From: Adineta ricciae | Taxonomy: Eukaryota; Rotifera; Eurotatoria; Adinetida; Adinetidae | Direction of reading: 5' to 3' | DNA: 64,000 nucleotides | Assembly (NCBI GenBank): GCA_905250025.1 | Contig: CAJNOJ010000382.1 | Span: 1 to 64,000, forward strand | In this document: positions 42,679 to 53,762 of the stretch, in pieces | Layout of the letters: each line of letters begins with the position of its first letter | Position numbering within the stretch: the first letter of the stretch is position 1 | Notes under the pieces: generated by a model | Told to the model about the DNA's origin: nothing | Databases searched by the model: none | What the model saw: only the letters and a program-made list of their open reading frames with translations | Program-made: the position numbers and the translations under genes

Positions 42679-43390
42679 ATGCAGTGTAAGTGTAAAATTT
42701 GTGGAGAATCTGCTACTTGTTGTTTTTACGGATGTATCGCATGTAAATCGTGCAAAATGTTTTTCAGAAGAAACGCCGAGAAACAGGTCAGTTCGCACGA
42801 TCGTTGTTCGTCTCTTCATTCGACAGGTTTTATTCTATTGGATACACTTCAATATCGTTAGGATGGCAATTGTGATGTGAATAATCGACATTTTTGTGGT
42901 TTTTGTCAATTGAGGAAATGTTTTGCAAGTGGAATGGAAGCTGTCAGATTTCGAGAAAGTTTGCAAAAGTCAAACAAAAACAAGTCGGTGACAAAACAAT
43001 CAACTGCGGTCGGTGTGAAAACGCTCGCCAAGGTTCAGTTTATGACTAGTTTTTCCTTCATATATAATTTTAGTTACCTACATTGAACCCTTTAGCCGGA
43101 GATCAATCGGATTTGACTAGCGAACAAGGCGAGCTTGTTTCAAATTCTATACATTATTATGATGAGTATAGTAGATTAATAATTGGTCGCAACTATATGT
43201 ATGAACAAAGCAAACTTTCTGTGAAACTACGCTATAAGTTCTGGATTTACTTCAGTCATTAATGCGCCAAAACCAATTGATCTACACCAACAACCGAGAT
43301 TCTGCAGAGTTATCTGAAGATGATCGGTCGATTCTATTAGATAACACACGTTGACATTTGCTACATTAAGTTCAGTGAACTTCTTTTTAT
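42679..43390 (+). pseudogene. Nuclear-receptor pseudogene, broken tandem copy
   Basis: ATG at 42679 starts a good finger 1 (CKICGESATCCFYGCIACKSCKMFFRRNAEKQ). Finger 2 lacks its first cysteine: the reading before GNCDVNNRHFCGFCQLRKCFASGMEAVRFRE hits a TAG at 42859-42861. Splicing from the donor after EKQ (gtcagt) to that TAG would still skip the cysteine. The ligand-binding domain starts well (LPTLNPLAGDQSDLTSEQ...DEYSRLIIGRNYMYEQSKLSVKLRYK), then loses frame after about 43230 and ends near 43390, far short of the upstream copy. Tandem duplicate of the gene at 40990. Confidence 0.8.
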
Positions 43391-43408
43391 TTGGTAGCTT
43401 CAAAGAAA

Positions 43409-44368
43409 TTAGATACGCAAAGTCATGTTCGGATGAGTTTTGCTAAATTCCATTCGTAGTGTTTGAATTTCTTCCGAGGAGAACATATTGTTATTAATAT
43501 AAAGTTCCGCAAGGTATTTTAATTTGAAAATGCTTCGTGGCAAATGAACGAGTTTGTTATGAGACAAATCCAAATGATAGAGTCTTTGCAGTTTGTCAAT
43601 CGTGCTCGGAATCGATATCAGTGTTGTATTTCGAAGTTCCAGAATAGCGAGATAAGTGAAAGAATCGATTGAACTTATATCTTTCAACGGATTATTGTTC
43701 ATCCGAAGAATTGCCAGACTAGTCGGAGTTTTGAAAAATGGTATTTCGGTGAAGAGATTATCAGCAACATGTAAGCAATCCACATCGGTTCGAAATCCTT
43801 CGATTCTTGACAGACGATTATTGTCAAGATAAACATGTCGTAAATACGGCATGTTACTCAGACTGGGAATCTCGGAAAGCGAGCAATTATTCAAGGTTAA
43901 TGAATAGAGATGAATGAGAGACGAAAATTGATTGGTTAAATTCATAATCGACGAGTTCAACATTTGAATGGTGTTCACTTGTTGTAAATTTGCCAAACTA
44001 TCGGGTACAATGCCTAATAGGAAAACTCAGTTGAACTCCAAACAACATGTTTTCATCTTACCATCTGAGAAAGCACCATTTACAATCGTCAGTCCGGTCA
44101 GTTTTTTCAAACAAAAGAGAATTTCAGGAATAGGAGTGTTTCCATCGATTAGTGAAAGTGAAGAAACAAAAGTATTCGTTCTGTCCATAGTCGCCGAATT
44201 GCTCGCTGGATAATGCAACATCGGGTTGATTCTAATACGAAATGGAAAATCCAATAGCACTTCATAGTCATTTGCATAGCGTGAACAATCGATTTTGAGT
44301 GATTCGTTGGTAGTTGTATACGTAACCAATGTACATGATATCAGAAAAAGAATTCTGTAGACAGTCAT
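43409..44368 (-). CDS. Secreted leucine-rich repeat protein, tandem copy B
   Basis: Two exons on the complement, 44368-44062 and 44013-43409, 48-bp intron (gtaaga...ttattag, phase 1); 303 aa. Signal peptide at residues 1-18 (MTVYRILFLISCTLVTYT). The N-terminal part has a Cys pair and FPFRIRINP. From about residue 65 LRRs run to the end (LxxLxxLxLxNNxL; LYHLDLSHNKLVHLPRSIFKLKYLAELYINNN). No TM or GPI signal at the C-terminus, so it is probably secreted. Same design and intron position as the upstream copy. Ligand unknown. Confidence 0.82.
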
Positions 44369-44472
44369 TTATTTTTCTCTTTTCGAACGTCGTACAAAAA
44401 ATGAATTTAGGATTAATAGAACATGAATATCGGCAGTTTGGTTGATATTTATGTTGTTAAATGACATACTTA

Positions 44473-45449
44473 TTAAATACACAGAGTGATATTTGGATGA
44501 CTCATATTAAAATACGTTTTGATTGTTTCAATTTCTTGATCGGAGAATGAATTGTTATTAACGAAGAGTGTGTTAAGTTTATTTAATTCGAGAATATTGA
44601 ATGGTAGATAAAATAAGTCGTTGTAAGATAAATCAAGACGCTCAAGTTTTTGCAGTTTGTTAATCGTCGGTGGAATGGAGGTGAGAGTTGTATTGTGAAG
44701 ATCAACTCGCTCTAAGTTGATAAACGAATCAAGTTTGATGATATTTCGTAAAGGATTATTATTCATGGTAAGTTCTTCGACGTATGCGGGGATTTTTACA
44801 GTCGGTATTTCAGAGAAGAGATTGTTCGAGAGTGACAAACTGAGAATGTCCCCGTCTAATCCATCAAGTTTCGATAGATGATTGCGATCAAGTTCAATAT
44901 GCCAGACATTCGACAAATTACTCAGATTAGGTAATTGCGGAAGTGAACAGTTGACCAAGATTAACCAATAGAGATGTTTTAAAACCGTTAATTGATTCGT
45001 CATCTTAGTAATCGTCGTGTTGATTATTTCAAGACGTTGTAATATTTGTAGATCTGCCAGACTATCCGGAACTATACCTAAGAAAAACGTACACTTGATA
45101 CTAATAGAGACTAATAAGAAAGTTTGTCACCATCGCTGAAGACCATATTTTTGATGATTAAATATTTAAGTTCTTTCAAGCAGAAGATACTCTCAGGAAC
45201 AACACCATTTGGCTCGACGAGCGTCAGTGAATTGACAACACGTTCTGTCGGATACATAGTAGCAATACTTTCATTCGTATGAATTGTTTCTGGATTAATT
45301 AAAACGGGAAACGGAAATTGTTTGAGAATTTCATAGTCATCAAGATAATGTTCACAACCGAGAGATGGTGATCGGTGAAATACAGCATCACTATATTTCA
45401 CCGTCCAATAGAAGATGACGTATAGAACAACGATTTTACATTCAGTCAT
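44473..45449 (-). CDS. Secreted leucine-rich repeat protein, tandem copy A
   Basis: Two exons on the complement, 45449-45131 and 45077-44473, 53-bp intron (gtgaca...ttcttag, phase 1); 307 aa. The ATG at complement 45447-45449 (MTECKIVVLYVIFYW) is the first Met and starts a signal peptide. The N-terminal domain (GCEHYLDDYEILKQFPFPVLINPE) matches copy B (CSRYANDYEVLLDFPFRIRINP). LRR segments include LPNLSNLSNVWHIELDRNHLSKLDG and LERLDLSYNDLFYLPFNILELNKL. Head-to-tail with copy B, 104 bp apart. Secreted; role unknown. Confidence 0.82.
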
Positions 45450-45606
45450 TTGTTTCGACAATCGATTAATCCTTTATTTCTTATTTAGATTCGGTTGGTA
45501 TATTTGCGTACTACTTTACTTTGGATGAATGTCACACACGTTTTACATGTTAAGTTTCTCTAATGGAAGGAGAATAAGGGCTACTCCCGATCATGTTGAT
45601 GTTCCA

Positions 45607-46212
45607 TTAGTTTTTTAATGTATACGTATTGTACCAATACGTCATTTCATCGAGATTTGGAAACGTCTTGGTTACTCGCTCAGCTGTTTCTTGATCCATG
45701 CTAGTACCTAAGCATGGTCTTCCTTTCGGGACATTACACCAAGCATGACCTGCTTGTTTGGGTTTTGTTTTAATATGTATTTCAAAACCAATATGCTTCC
45801 TTTGTTGACTGCCTTCAGGAGGTATGTCAGCATCGATAGTAAAGCGAACTTTCCATTCATGTCCGAGAGGAAATACTGATGTTTTCTTTTTAATTATTCC
45901 TTCAAATTCGGCGTCAACTTGCACGACTCCTTCGTCGATATGCTTGTGAAAATTAACGAACGCTTCGCATAATTTTAATTCTTCCATAATGGCTTGTTGT
46001 GCTGCATTTGTAATTATGCCGCCGGCGAAGTTTTTAAGATGTTGATACATGACTTGGATTATATCTCGATTTGCTGATTCCAAATTTGGAGCATCCCAGT
46101 CATAAACAATCTGTGCCATTTCAGTCGTGATTATTTCTGATCTGCTGATGATGAAAATTAGCAATATATCACGCGTATTTATATTCAGCGACGTTGTTTG
46201 GTATTTTCCCAT
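45607..46212 (-). CDS. Hypothetical protein
   Basis: 201 codons if the ATG at complement 46210-46212 is used. A second ATG at complement 46117-46119 (MAQIVYDWDAPN) gives 170 aa and looks more natural, because the upstream part is hydrophobic and of odd composition (LLIFIISRS), possibly leader or intron. The body is soluble and mixed alpha/beta-like (FEGIIKKKTSVFPLGHEWKVRFTIDADIPPEGSQQRKHIGFEIHIKTKP), ending FPNLDEMTYWYNTYTLKN. No family recognised. Confidence 0.6.
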   Translation of the reverse strand: MGKYQTTSLNINTRDILLIFIISRSEIITTEMAQIVYDWDAPNLESANRDIIQVMYQHLKNFAGGIITNAAQQAIMEELKLCEAFVNFHKHIDEGVVQVDAEFEGIIKKKTSVFPLGHEWKVRFTIDADIPPEGSQQRKHIGFEIHIKTKPKQAGHAWCNVPKGRPCLGTSMDQETAERVTKTFPNLDEMTYWYNTYTLKN

Positions 46213-46677
46213 GGATGTTGTTCTATATGCGCTGACGTACGATCGTTGTTGATAATTTTCTTTCCTTCACTAGACAAATGTGGGTCGTGTATCAGAACGA
46301 TGCGGGTTTTGGTAAGACGAAGTGAATACGTCACTGAGCCCGGGAATGAATGATTCACATACAGGAACATTCCGACACGTTGTCTTAGAGAAGATTGATA
46401 TCAACTCCAAATAAACTAACTACTTTTATGAACAAAGATCATATGGGATTCGTACATGCTATACATCAATGGCACTGCATCCACCGTTAACAATCTTATA
46501 GCCATTTGTTACGTTCCATATGAATAGACGATTTACGTCTTTCGAAAAATTCGTATTCTTATATTTTTCCTTGTCCGATGTTATTTAATGCTATAACAAC
46601 GATAACAATATCTACAAAGATATCAAAAATCGAATATTATCACCCTTCTCGAGTTATTGTAATCGATATTAATCATT
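46213..46677. other. Non-coding interval
   Basis: Presumed 5' region of the hypothetical gene. A minus-strand open frame (46185-46370) overlaps that gene start and has no recognised content. Confidence 0.45.
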
Positions 46678-46830
46678 TCATTCCCAATCTACTTCGAATT
46701 TTTCCACTCGATTATTCTCAGTATCAGCAACAATGAGATTTCCGTGCCTATAGAATCGTATATCATGTGGTTCACTTAAATATCCCACCCATCTTCCTTT
46801 ACCATTCTCATCAATAAGAACTTCATCTTA
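46678..46830 (-). pseudogene. NHL-repeat gene fragment (C-terminal piece)
   Basis: Complement reading DEVLIDENGKGRWVGYLSEP, then HDIRFYRHGNLIVADTENNRVEKFEVDWE and a TGA at 46678-46680. P.dI....GN.iVADt.NnRV.kF is the NHL repeat core. The upstream reading is closed by a stop at about 46832, so only one to two blades remain, unless an unseen exon lies further right beyond the N at 47127. Confidence 0.6.
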
Positions 46831-46897
46831 TTTGTCTCCTTGATATCATCGTAGAATTCGGTTATTTTCTGAGTCTGCGATATAGGTATCCGTCAAG

Positions 46898-47060
46898 AAT
46901 GTCCGTTAGAAAATGTCCTTTAGAAAACGTCCTCAAGTTTTGGTCCTTTTAGGAAATGTCTTGTGTTGTAAATGGCCTTTTAAAAAATGTCCTTTAGAAA
47001 TAGGCCTTTGTCATTTGGTCCTATGAAAAAATGTCCTCCATTATTGGAATGTCCTTTCGG
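46898..47060. repeat. Degenerate minisatellite, core AATGTCCTTT
   Basis: About ten or eleven imperfect units of 12-18 bp such as aatgtccgttaga, aatgtcctttaga, aacgtcctcaag and ggtccttttagg. It lies between the NHL fragment and the single-N join at 47127. Confidence 0.65.
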
Positions 47061-47126
47061 TATAAAACAAAGAAACAGTCGATGGGTAGTGTAAATAATC
47101 TATTTTCTATTATAACGAGTCAAATT

Positions 47127-47127
47127 N
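47127..47127. other. Single-N scaffold join at the edge of duplication copy 2
   Basis: Similarity to copy 1 begins within a few bases to the right of this N (gtcatctataccagtatta versus gtctgctataccagtatta at 10962), so the physical linkage of copy 2 to the left part is not proven. Confidence 0.85.
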
Positions 47128-48079
47128 GTCATCTATACCAGTATTAATTAGATAACAAGTTTTCCATTTATGTTCGATATATTTGTTCATCTGATGTATT
47201 TTCTTTTCGATTTCAGTAGTAATCATTGGGTAAGCTTATTTTCTGTCAACTATGACTGGACAAACTGATTACCAAGTACAAGAGGGCCGAATGAAGAGTC
47301 CCACGATGAACTGTTCCTCCATCCCCAGTTCCTCTAATGACTCGAAATGGAAATGATCAAAGAGAACGGCATCGGCATCGGATGTCTGATTCTAGTTGCT
47401 TTGGAAATACATGCACAATTATACCATAATAGCTTGGGAAGGGGGACGCGAAAGAAAATGTCTACATCAACGACTGATTCACAGCGTGTTGACTTCGTGT
47501 AGAACGTATTAAGAATAAAATTTGTTCACGTTCTGACTGTACCGTGGATCGAACGATGATAAGCTTTTGTTCCGTTATTGACAATCCTTTATCTCTTCCT
47601 TTGATTACAAATTTAATTGTGTTGTTTAGAAAAAAGTTCCGATGAACTTTAGTTTCTTTGAATGACAAAACATATATTAGTAGAAAGATAACACAAATCG
47701 AGGTCGATTCAATGACCAATCTACCCGAGTTGGAAAATTTTGTTTTCAGTCCGTGCAAGGGAAATTTTTATTATGTGAATAAAATATACACAACGCTCGT
47801 CGACATTAGCTCGCATTACCCTCGACTGAAATAGTAGTTCAGCGTACAATAGTTTTCATTCATGTTTCACATAAAAAAAACAGAAATATCTAATTAGATT
47901 TAACTTCTCGAGAACTATCTGTAACGATAATGATATCCTCTCCTTCTGTTTTCCTCTCTCTATATAAGCGTGTGTCTTATTGTGAAGCAGACACATTATG
48001 GATACGTGAGTAAGCTCAATAAACGTCTATACCGCCAGAAACGCTTAGCTGCTCAAACAGTTTGTCGTTACACCTATTT

Positions 48080-48450
48080 CTCCATCAAAGTCGCCATTCG
48101 TCTATGTACTTGATGAAGACAACACTTTCGTTTCATAAGAGGGAGAAAGTCTCCTTTGGCGAAAGAGAGACAACTCGATACATTTTGTAAAACTATACTG
48201 AAGCTCTCAATTCGAAGCGTTTTCATTTTCACCCACCTAGTGTAGATATCAGTATCTGCGATAACATTGATGCGCACTAATCAAGCTGTATCATGATCAT
48301 GATGAAGCTAAGCTTATTTCGTAGAAGTGCAGCACAAAAATATACTCTTGTCTACTTTCAAAAGAACGGGTGTATTGACAAATGATTGGGTTGATCTTCA
48401 ACAACTTTCATCATCGGTATTGTCTTCATTTTCATGCATATACAAGTTCA
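48080..48450 (+). repeat. Dispersed repeat, diverged copy C
   Basis: Aligns with 540-955 and 12525-12940 but has deletions (for example the segment after tttcgtttcata) and many substitutions. Confidence 0.65.
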
Positions 48451-48568
48451 ACGTTAAAACACATTACGAGAAAAACTTCAGAGAGAGAAAGGTCGCATAC
48501 AAGGGAAAATTAGAAGGGGGGGGGGGATTCCCCTCCTGCTCCCCCCGCAAATCGTAAACCCTGGATCT

Positions 48569-48667
48569 AGGTGCAAAAATAGTAAATGATAATTGTGTTC
48601 ATTTTCAGGCATTAGGTGCAAAAATAGTAAATGATAATTGTGTTCATTTTCAGGCATTAGGTGCAAA
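48569..48667. repeat. 45-bp tandem duplication
   Basis: A 45-bp unit starting aggtgcaaaaatagtaaatg occurs twice exactly (48569-48613, 48614-48658), with a third partial start. Copy 1 of the block has a single unit here (about 13176-13220), so the expansion is private to copy 2. Confidence 0.85.
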
Positions 48668-48902
48668 TTCTGATACTGGCGCCGCTGGTAGTAATTACTT
48701 CAGGAACAATTTTGAATCAACTATCGAATCCTCAATGAAATCGTCTTTTAATAAACATAGTAATCTGACAGTTGCTGATAGAAGAGAGCATGCTCATTTA
48801 GCGAGAAATTTCCCGATCAATCTGGTAATGCATTTTATCGTATGGTGCGAACGGTTAAACTTAGTTTTAATTAGTAGTTTGAACAGAACAATAACACGGT
48901 GG

Positions 48903-49562
48903 TCACTCAAAATATGTCATTACCGAAATAATCATATAGAATTTATGGTACTGTAATATTGTCATGGTAATTTTGATCGTTGGCAGAGCTTTTTGTTCAT
49001 ATCCACGAGCAAGAAATAATGCTATTAATATCAGGTTTAAAATAATTAACATAGATTCTATAGCCATTAGACTTTTCAGTCGTGGGACTTCTCCTCGAGT
49101 TTGTCTACGAAGCTGAACGTATTGATAAAAAGTAAATAAAAAGATAAGCATAAAGGCGATGTGGTTCATTCCAGAATGTCCATTTCTATACTGCAAATGA
49201 TCGAAAAAACCTCCGATTAATACTAAACCCGAAATAACCACGAAAAACCGTTGTACTTTCTGTCCGTTTTCTCCGATAAACAACGACATTGGATAACATA
49301 AAGACAGACTAATAAATACTCGAATAATCTCATGTGTTCGCCAGAAAACTGCTTTCCATTCAGCATACGTATCCGTATACAGAATATATCCTTCTGTCAT
49401 AATAACCAATTCGTCCAAAATAAAGACAGCGAGCAAACGTTGAACGAATACTTTTAAATAGGGATTTTTCACTGGTTCCAAAGCAATAAGACCGATCATC
49501 ATCGCTTCGCATATAATTCTTGCGACGAGCATTTCATTATTACAGCTTACAGCGATCGACAT
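48903..49562 (-). CDS. Unrecognised multi-pass (about six-TM) membrane protein, copy 2
   Basis: 219 aa, ATG at complement 49560-49562, same length as the gene at 13551-14210. Replacements are few and mostly conservative (for example Asp/Asn, Val/Ile, Phe/Leu, with one Cys to Phe and one Asp to Ala). All hydrophobic segments are kept. Family not recognised. Confidence 0.7.
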   Translation of the reverse strand: MSIAVSCNNEMLVARIICEAMMIGLIALEPVKNPYLKVFVQRLLAVFILDELVIMTEGYILYTDTYAEWKAVFWRTHEIIRVFISLSLCYPMSLFIGENGQKVQRFFVVISGLVLIGGFFDHLQYRNGHSGMNHIAFMLIFLFTFYQYVQLRRQTRGEVPRLKSLMAIESMLIILNLILIALFLARGYEQKALPTIKITMTILQYHKFYMIISVMTYFE

Positions 49563-50482
49563 GTTCGCAAACACAGAAATATCTATACGAATGCTCTATT
49601 CACGATATAAAAACACTGTAATAATATTTTTCCTACTGTTTTTATGCTTTTATATCACGTGAGTCATAGTTGTTTTTCTCTCTCCTGAATATACTACAAT
49701 GACGGACGGGGAACATGAGTCACATTGAAATTTTTGCGTTTCTCCTATAAGAAAACGGGAACATTGCTCCGATCGAGACGTGTACTTAGTTATTTTCATC
49801 TTCGTCTGTGTTGGAATAGGATAAAGAGAAAAAGTTTACTGCGTGTAAATCTCTTTGCACAGCAAAAGAATCGAGCGTTTTCTATTACGAGAACGATTTA
49901 CTCATGAAAAATCGTTAAAAATTTTGTATTTTGGCAATTCTTTAAGTATATTATGTGAGCCCAAGCATTCTCGATTGACAAAATACGTTGACCTATAATA
50001 CCATTATAAATTTGTGTTTGAGTTAAAAATTGCAATAATATGGATAGAATGAGATAAGATCAGCAGAGTATCCAATCCAATTTGTTCATTTGCTTCAAGA
50101 AAATGACGACTAATTTTCTCAGCATTGTCGAATTTTATATTTTCACCTCTTTCAAATCTGAAGATGATGATAGCGATAAGTCAGCACTCTATCAGAATGA
50201 CAATCTTCTTATAAAAAATGAAATAATAATCACGCTTTGTTGACTTGACGTTTCATCACATGAACGCTTCTGAAAATGTTAGTATCATTTGAGAGATGAT
50301 ATAAATACAATTATACATGACCAATGATTTTTACCTAATGGATTTATTGTTGCACTAGTGTTTGCGTTCATACAAAGAAAGTTACGTAATGTTACTGTTT
50401 TGTTGTCTCGATCACAGAGTTCTTGGAACATTTCACACATTTATATCTTTAACACAAAACAACGAACGGTATAAACACAACT
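49563..50482. other. Non-coding interval, conserved with copy 1
   Basis: Corresponds to 14211-15191 with small indels. No gene supported. Confidence 0.5.
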
Positions 50483-51760
50483 GAGAAATAAACCGTAACT
50501 GGCAACATTGGACAAATATCAGGCACTATTATTGTGTGGTGGAATAACTATGTTGACGATGATAATCAAGATCATCAAAGAATATCTACACAACTCCAGT
50601 ACACTTTACCCGAGATCAGTATATTCAATGACAATAATCGATGCATCAATTACATTCTTGACAACATCGATTGAAAAGTATGTCTGATCATTTCAGTATC
50701 ACTTGTACAGCATGTTGTATTGTGCATCGACGCACGTCCTAAGCATAAATTCAGTTTACATCCTTGGTGATGGAAAAGATCAACATGAGCAATCGATGAA
50801 AATATGGTCGAAGGTAAAAGATGTCTCCAGTGATATCACACAGATCTGTCAACCGACCGACCGTCGATATCAGATCAATGGCAGTCCAATGAGCTTCGTG
50901 GCATCTGACAAAAGACTAGATCATTTGGATCCGTCATTGATGTACAGACAAATCATCAAAGAAATCCTTTTGATGATGATTGAATTCGTAGACTATTACT
51001 GTGACATATTTGTTGACAATGACACCGATAAAAAGAAAGTGAAACGATTAGAAGATGAACATCACAATCATACACCCATCTGGTGATATACAACAGAGAG
51101 ATTTCTGTTTGATACCCTCAATCGTGCATTGAGAATGACGAATGGTGAGGTGATCACACTGATGGGAAAGATAATAAAGTCGTGAGCGTCTTTTTTTTAT
51201 GATGAAGATTAATCCTAAGAAATCAACGATGCCACTTGCTTTGGTCGAACACGTGAGTCAGTTTGGAGAAGAGAAAGAAGTTCTGTTTTCGATGCACAAT
51301 GTATTTCGTGTGCTAACTCGAATAGCACAGACGGATATTATTGAATAGGTCGTTAAAGACCTGATCGATAAAACAATTCATGAAAACGGCACGACATGGA
51401 TTCATAATCAACTTGGCTTAATTATATATCAACAAGGTCAATATGAAGACTTCATAGTACTGTATAAAAAATCTCTCGAAATACTACTTAAGCCATTTCC
51501 TTCTAAGCGTCCCGGTATGGTATCGTCCTACAGCAACATTGGTTTGATATATTTTGAAATGAACGATTTTCAAAGGCACGTATAGCATATGAGCAGATTC
51601 TCCAAATTCAATGACAATCGCTCCTTCTCAGTAATCGTTCTGCGTTGGCTGCATCGTGCAACAACGTTGATTTAGTGTATCATAGAACGGGCGATTATTC
51701 GGCGGCTCATTTGTTTTTCAAATACGCTCTGCAAATTTGACAACTAGTTCTATCATCAAG
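50483..51760 (+). pseudogene. TPR-repeat / NAD:arginine ADP-ribosyltransferase family pseudogene, copy 2
   Basis: Counterpart of 15192-16560. The start ATG is lost (gtataaac instead of gtatgaac) and there is an early TAA. The TGA after the NID residues is shared with copy 1. The segment 50703-51086 keeps SVYILGDGKDQHEQSMKIW...LDHLDPSLMYRQIIKEILLMMIEF and HNHTPIW, so copy 2 preserves some residues deleted in copy 1. The end of the ART domain (EEKEVLFSMHNVFRV) runs directly into the TPR part with stops and a frameshift (near 51569). The ART catalytic core is missing. Confidence 0.85.
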
Positions 51761-52763
51761 TCATCGTCATCTCCGACTCTATAAAAGAAACGTTGGAAAA
51801 TACTGAGAATCTGTAACTTTTATTTGTGTTCTCTCATGAAGAGAAAAAAACTGAAGAAACAAGTGTACATCTTCATTGAATATCTCAACAACCACAAAAT
51901 TGATTGTTTTGTACGCTATTCATTTTTTTCTCTTCACATATAACGCATAATTGTTCTGCTTAATCACAAGTTTTACAGCACTTCGTCTTCGATCATCTAA
52001 CTAGTTATCTTGTCGAAATTCTCAATTGATTAATTGAAAGACCTAGTCTTTATCCAGTCGCAAATGCTTTATTTCGATCAAAGACTCAATACAATCATCT
52101 AATTTCAATTCAGTCGAATTTACAAATTCAGGTTCAAATTGATGATACTGACACTACTCATAATTAGACACTTGCGCATACTCATTTTCATTTGAACAGA
52201 TCGGATTGATGACGTGACATTTTGTTTCTCATAAAATGAAAAAGTAATGGTATCAATGATAACTATATCCTTGAACACAATGTGAAACAGCTAAATAAAG
52301 GGCAGGTTGTGGAAATAGATGAATTGTTCAGGTTCATAAGAAAACGAGCCATTTGTCTTCATTGGACATGATGAGCGTCGAACGTGCATCAACAAGGTTT
52401 TTATCGACAAACGTTGCTGCGACTATGTCTCTTCATTCATTCATTGCTTTTTTTTTCTTGACGATCCTTACAACAATCAAATGTATTCTTTTTCAGGACC
52501 CACAATGCATATCTGATTGTAGGAGACACTTAGCCATGTGTCAGGACTAAGCAGCAGACAATTATTTTTAGCGGATACTTTAACATTTTTTTCAAGTGAT
52601 CTATATTTGACTTCATCCAGTGTTACAAGAACAAATCTCTCTCTCACACAACTAGATACAAAGGCACGCAAAGATCTTGTGACTCTCGTTCATGTTTTCC
52701 GATAATTAGTTCAATCCGTCTCGTTCTTCACAATTACAAAGATAGAAAAAAAATGCGCTGTTC
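51761..52763. other. Non-coding interval, conserved with copy 1
   Basis: Corresponds to 16561-17568. Nothing supportable. Confidence 0.5.
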
Positions 52764-53762
52764 TTAATGAGGTTGATGAAGGTCTGTTATTGTGTGGATT
52801 TGATTGTTCGTAAAATGAGGACGATGTTTACTACGGTAAAATAATCTTTGTACTTCGTGTCGGAGGTGTGGCGTTGAAATGAAATAAATATAAAAACTTG
52901 AAGCCGGATTTACGTAAAATAAAATTGATGAAATGACATGCAAAAGAAAGATCAATCCGGATTGTTGTTGATTACCATGAGCGAACATTCCGTAGTAAAG
53001 TTGCTCAACGCAATATGGAATTGATGAGATAACAATTGCAATTGACATTAACACGAGCATTCGAGACAATTGTTTATCAACATTCAAATGACTTCGAACG
53101 TGAATTTGTAGTTGTTTCAAATGCTGAAAGGTTAGTGTGCCAAATATTGATAGAAATACGATGGGAAAGATCCCGTGTAAAAAGATTTGAGTAGCGTATA
53201 AATAATAGTAAGAATATTGATTTGAATTGACATCGCAATCACCGGTTGATGAAACTTCGAAGAAGATGAGTAGAGGAATGTTATGAAGACAAAAGAAAAG
53301 AAAGATCAGCAGAATTATTTGTTTTGTGTGGTGTTTGGTGGTGCTAAGATTTCTCAAATGAGCATTCCTGGATGTTATTAAATATCGATCGAAGGTAGCC
53401 ATACAAAAATATGTTAAAGACATCAAATCAAAAGTGTGTAAAACGAAGAATCGAATTTTACATAGAAGAATCACTTGATTTGGTGAAACTGAATAATTAA
53501 ATCCGTCGAAAATGATTCGAGTGACCAATGGATATAGAAGAACTATTAAATTAGAGATCGATGATACGAGTAAGTACAAAGAACTGTTATTGGCTTGATT
53601 TGTATTCTGATGTTGATCTTTGAGGACTTGTCGAGAACGAGACCAAAGAGTAAATACATAGATGTTCAGAAGATTACCAATTGACCCAAAGATTAACATA
53701 ATTAGACCAGCGATGATCATCAGGAGATGAGCAATAGTATACGCTTCTTCCATGTCAAACAT
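52764..53762 (-). CDS. Rhodopsin-like 7TM receptor, copy 2
   Basis: 332 aa, ATG at complement 53760-53762 (MFDMEEAYTIAH). Same motifs as copy 1: GN in TM1, FDRYLIT, ECL2 Cys, and NPASSFYIYF ending TM7 with basic helix 8. Intact, single exon, about 95 percent identical to 17569-18567. Ligand unknown. Confidence 0.9.
   Translation of the reverse strand: MFDMEEAYTIAHLLMIIAGLIMLIFGSIGNLLNIYVFTLWSRSRQVLKDQHQNTNQANNSSLYLLVSSISNLIVLLYPLVTRIIFDGFNYSVSPNQVILLCKIRFFVLHTFDLMSLTYFCMATFDRYLITSRNAHLRNLSTTKHHTKQIILLIFLFFCLHNIPLLIFFEVSSTGDCDVNSNQYSYYYLYATQIFLHGIFPIVFLSIFGTLTFQHLKQLQIHVRSHLNVDKQLSRMLVLMSIAIVISSIPYCVEQLYYGMFAHGNQQQSGLIFLLHVISSILFYVNPASSFYIYFISTPHLRHEVQRLFYRSKHRPHFTNNQIHTITDLHQPH

Larger units (their letters stand above)
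47128..48902. other. Gene-poor interval of copy 2
   Basis: No gene supported. It holds a diverged relative of the dispersed repeat (about 48080-48450), a G-run/C-run inverted tract (48515-48547) and a 45-bp tandem repeat (48569-48667). Confidence 0.55.
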
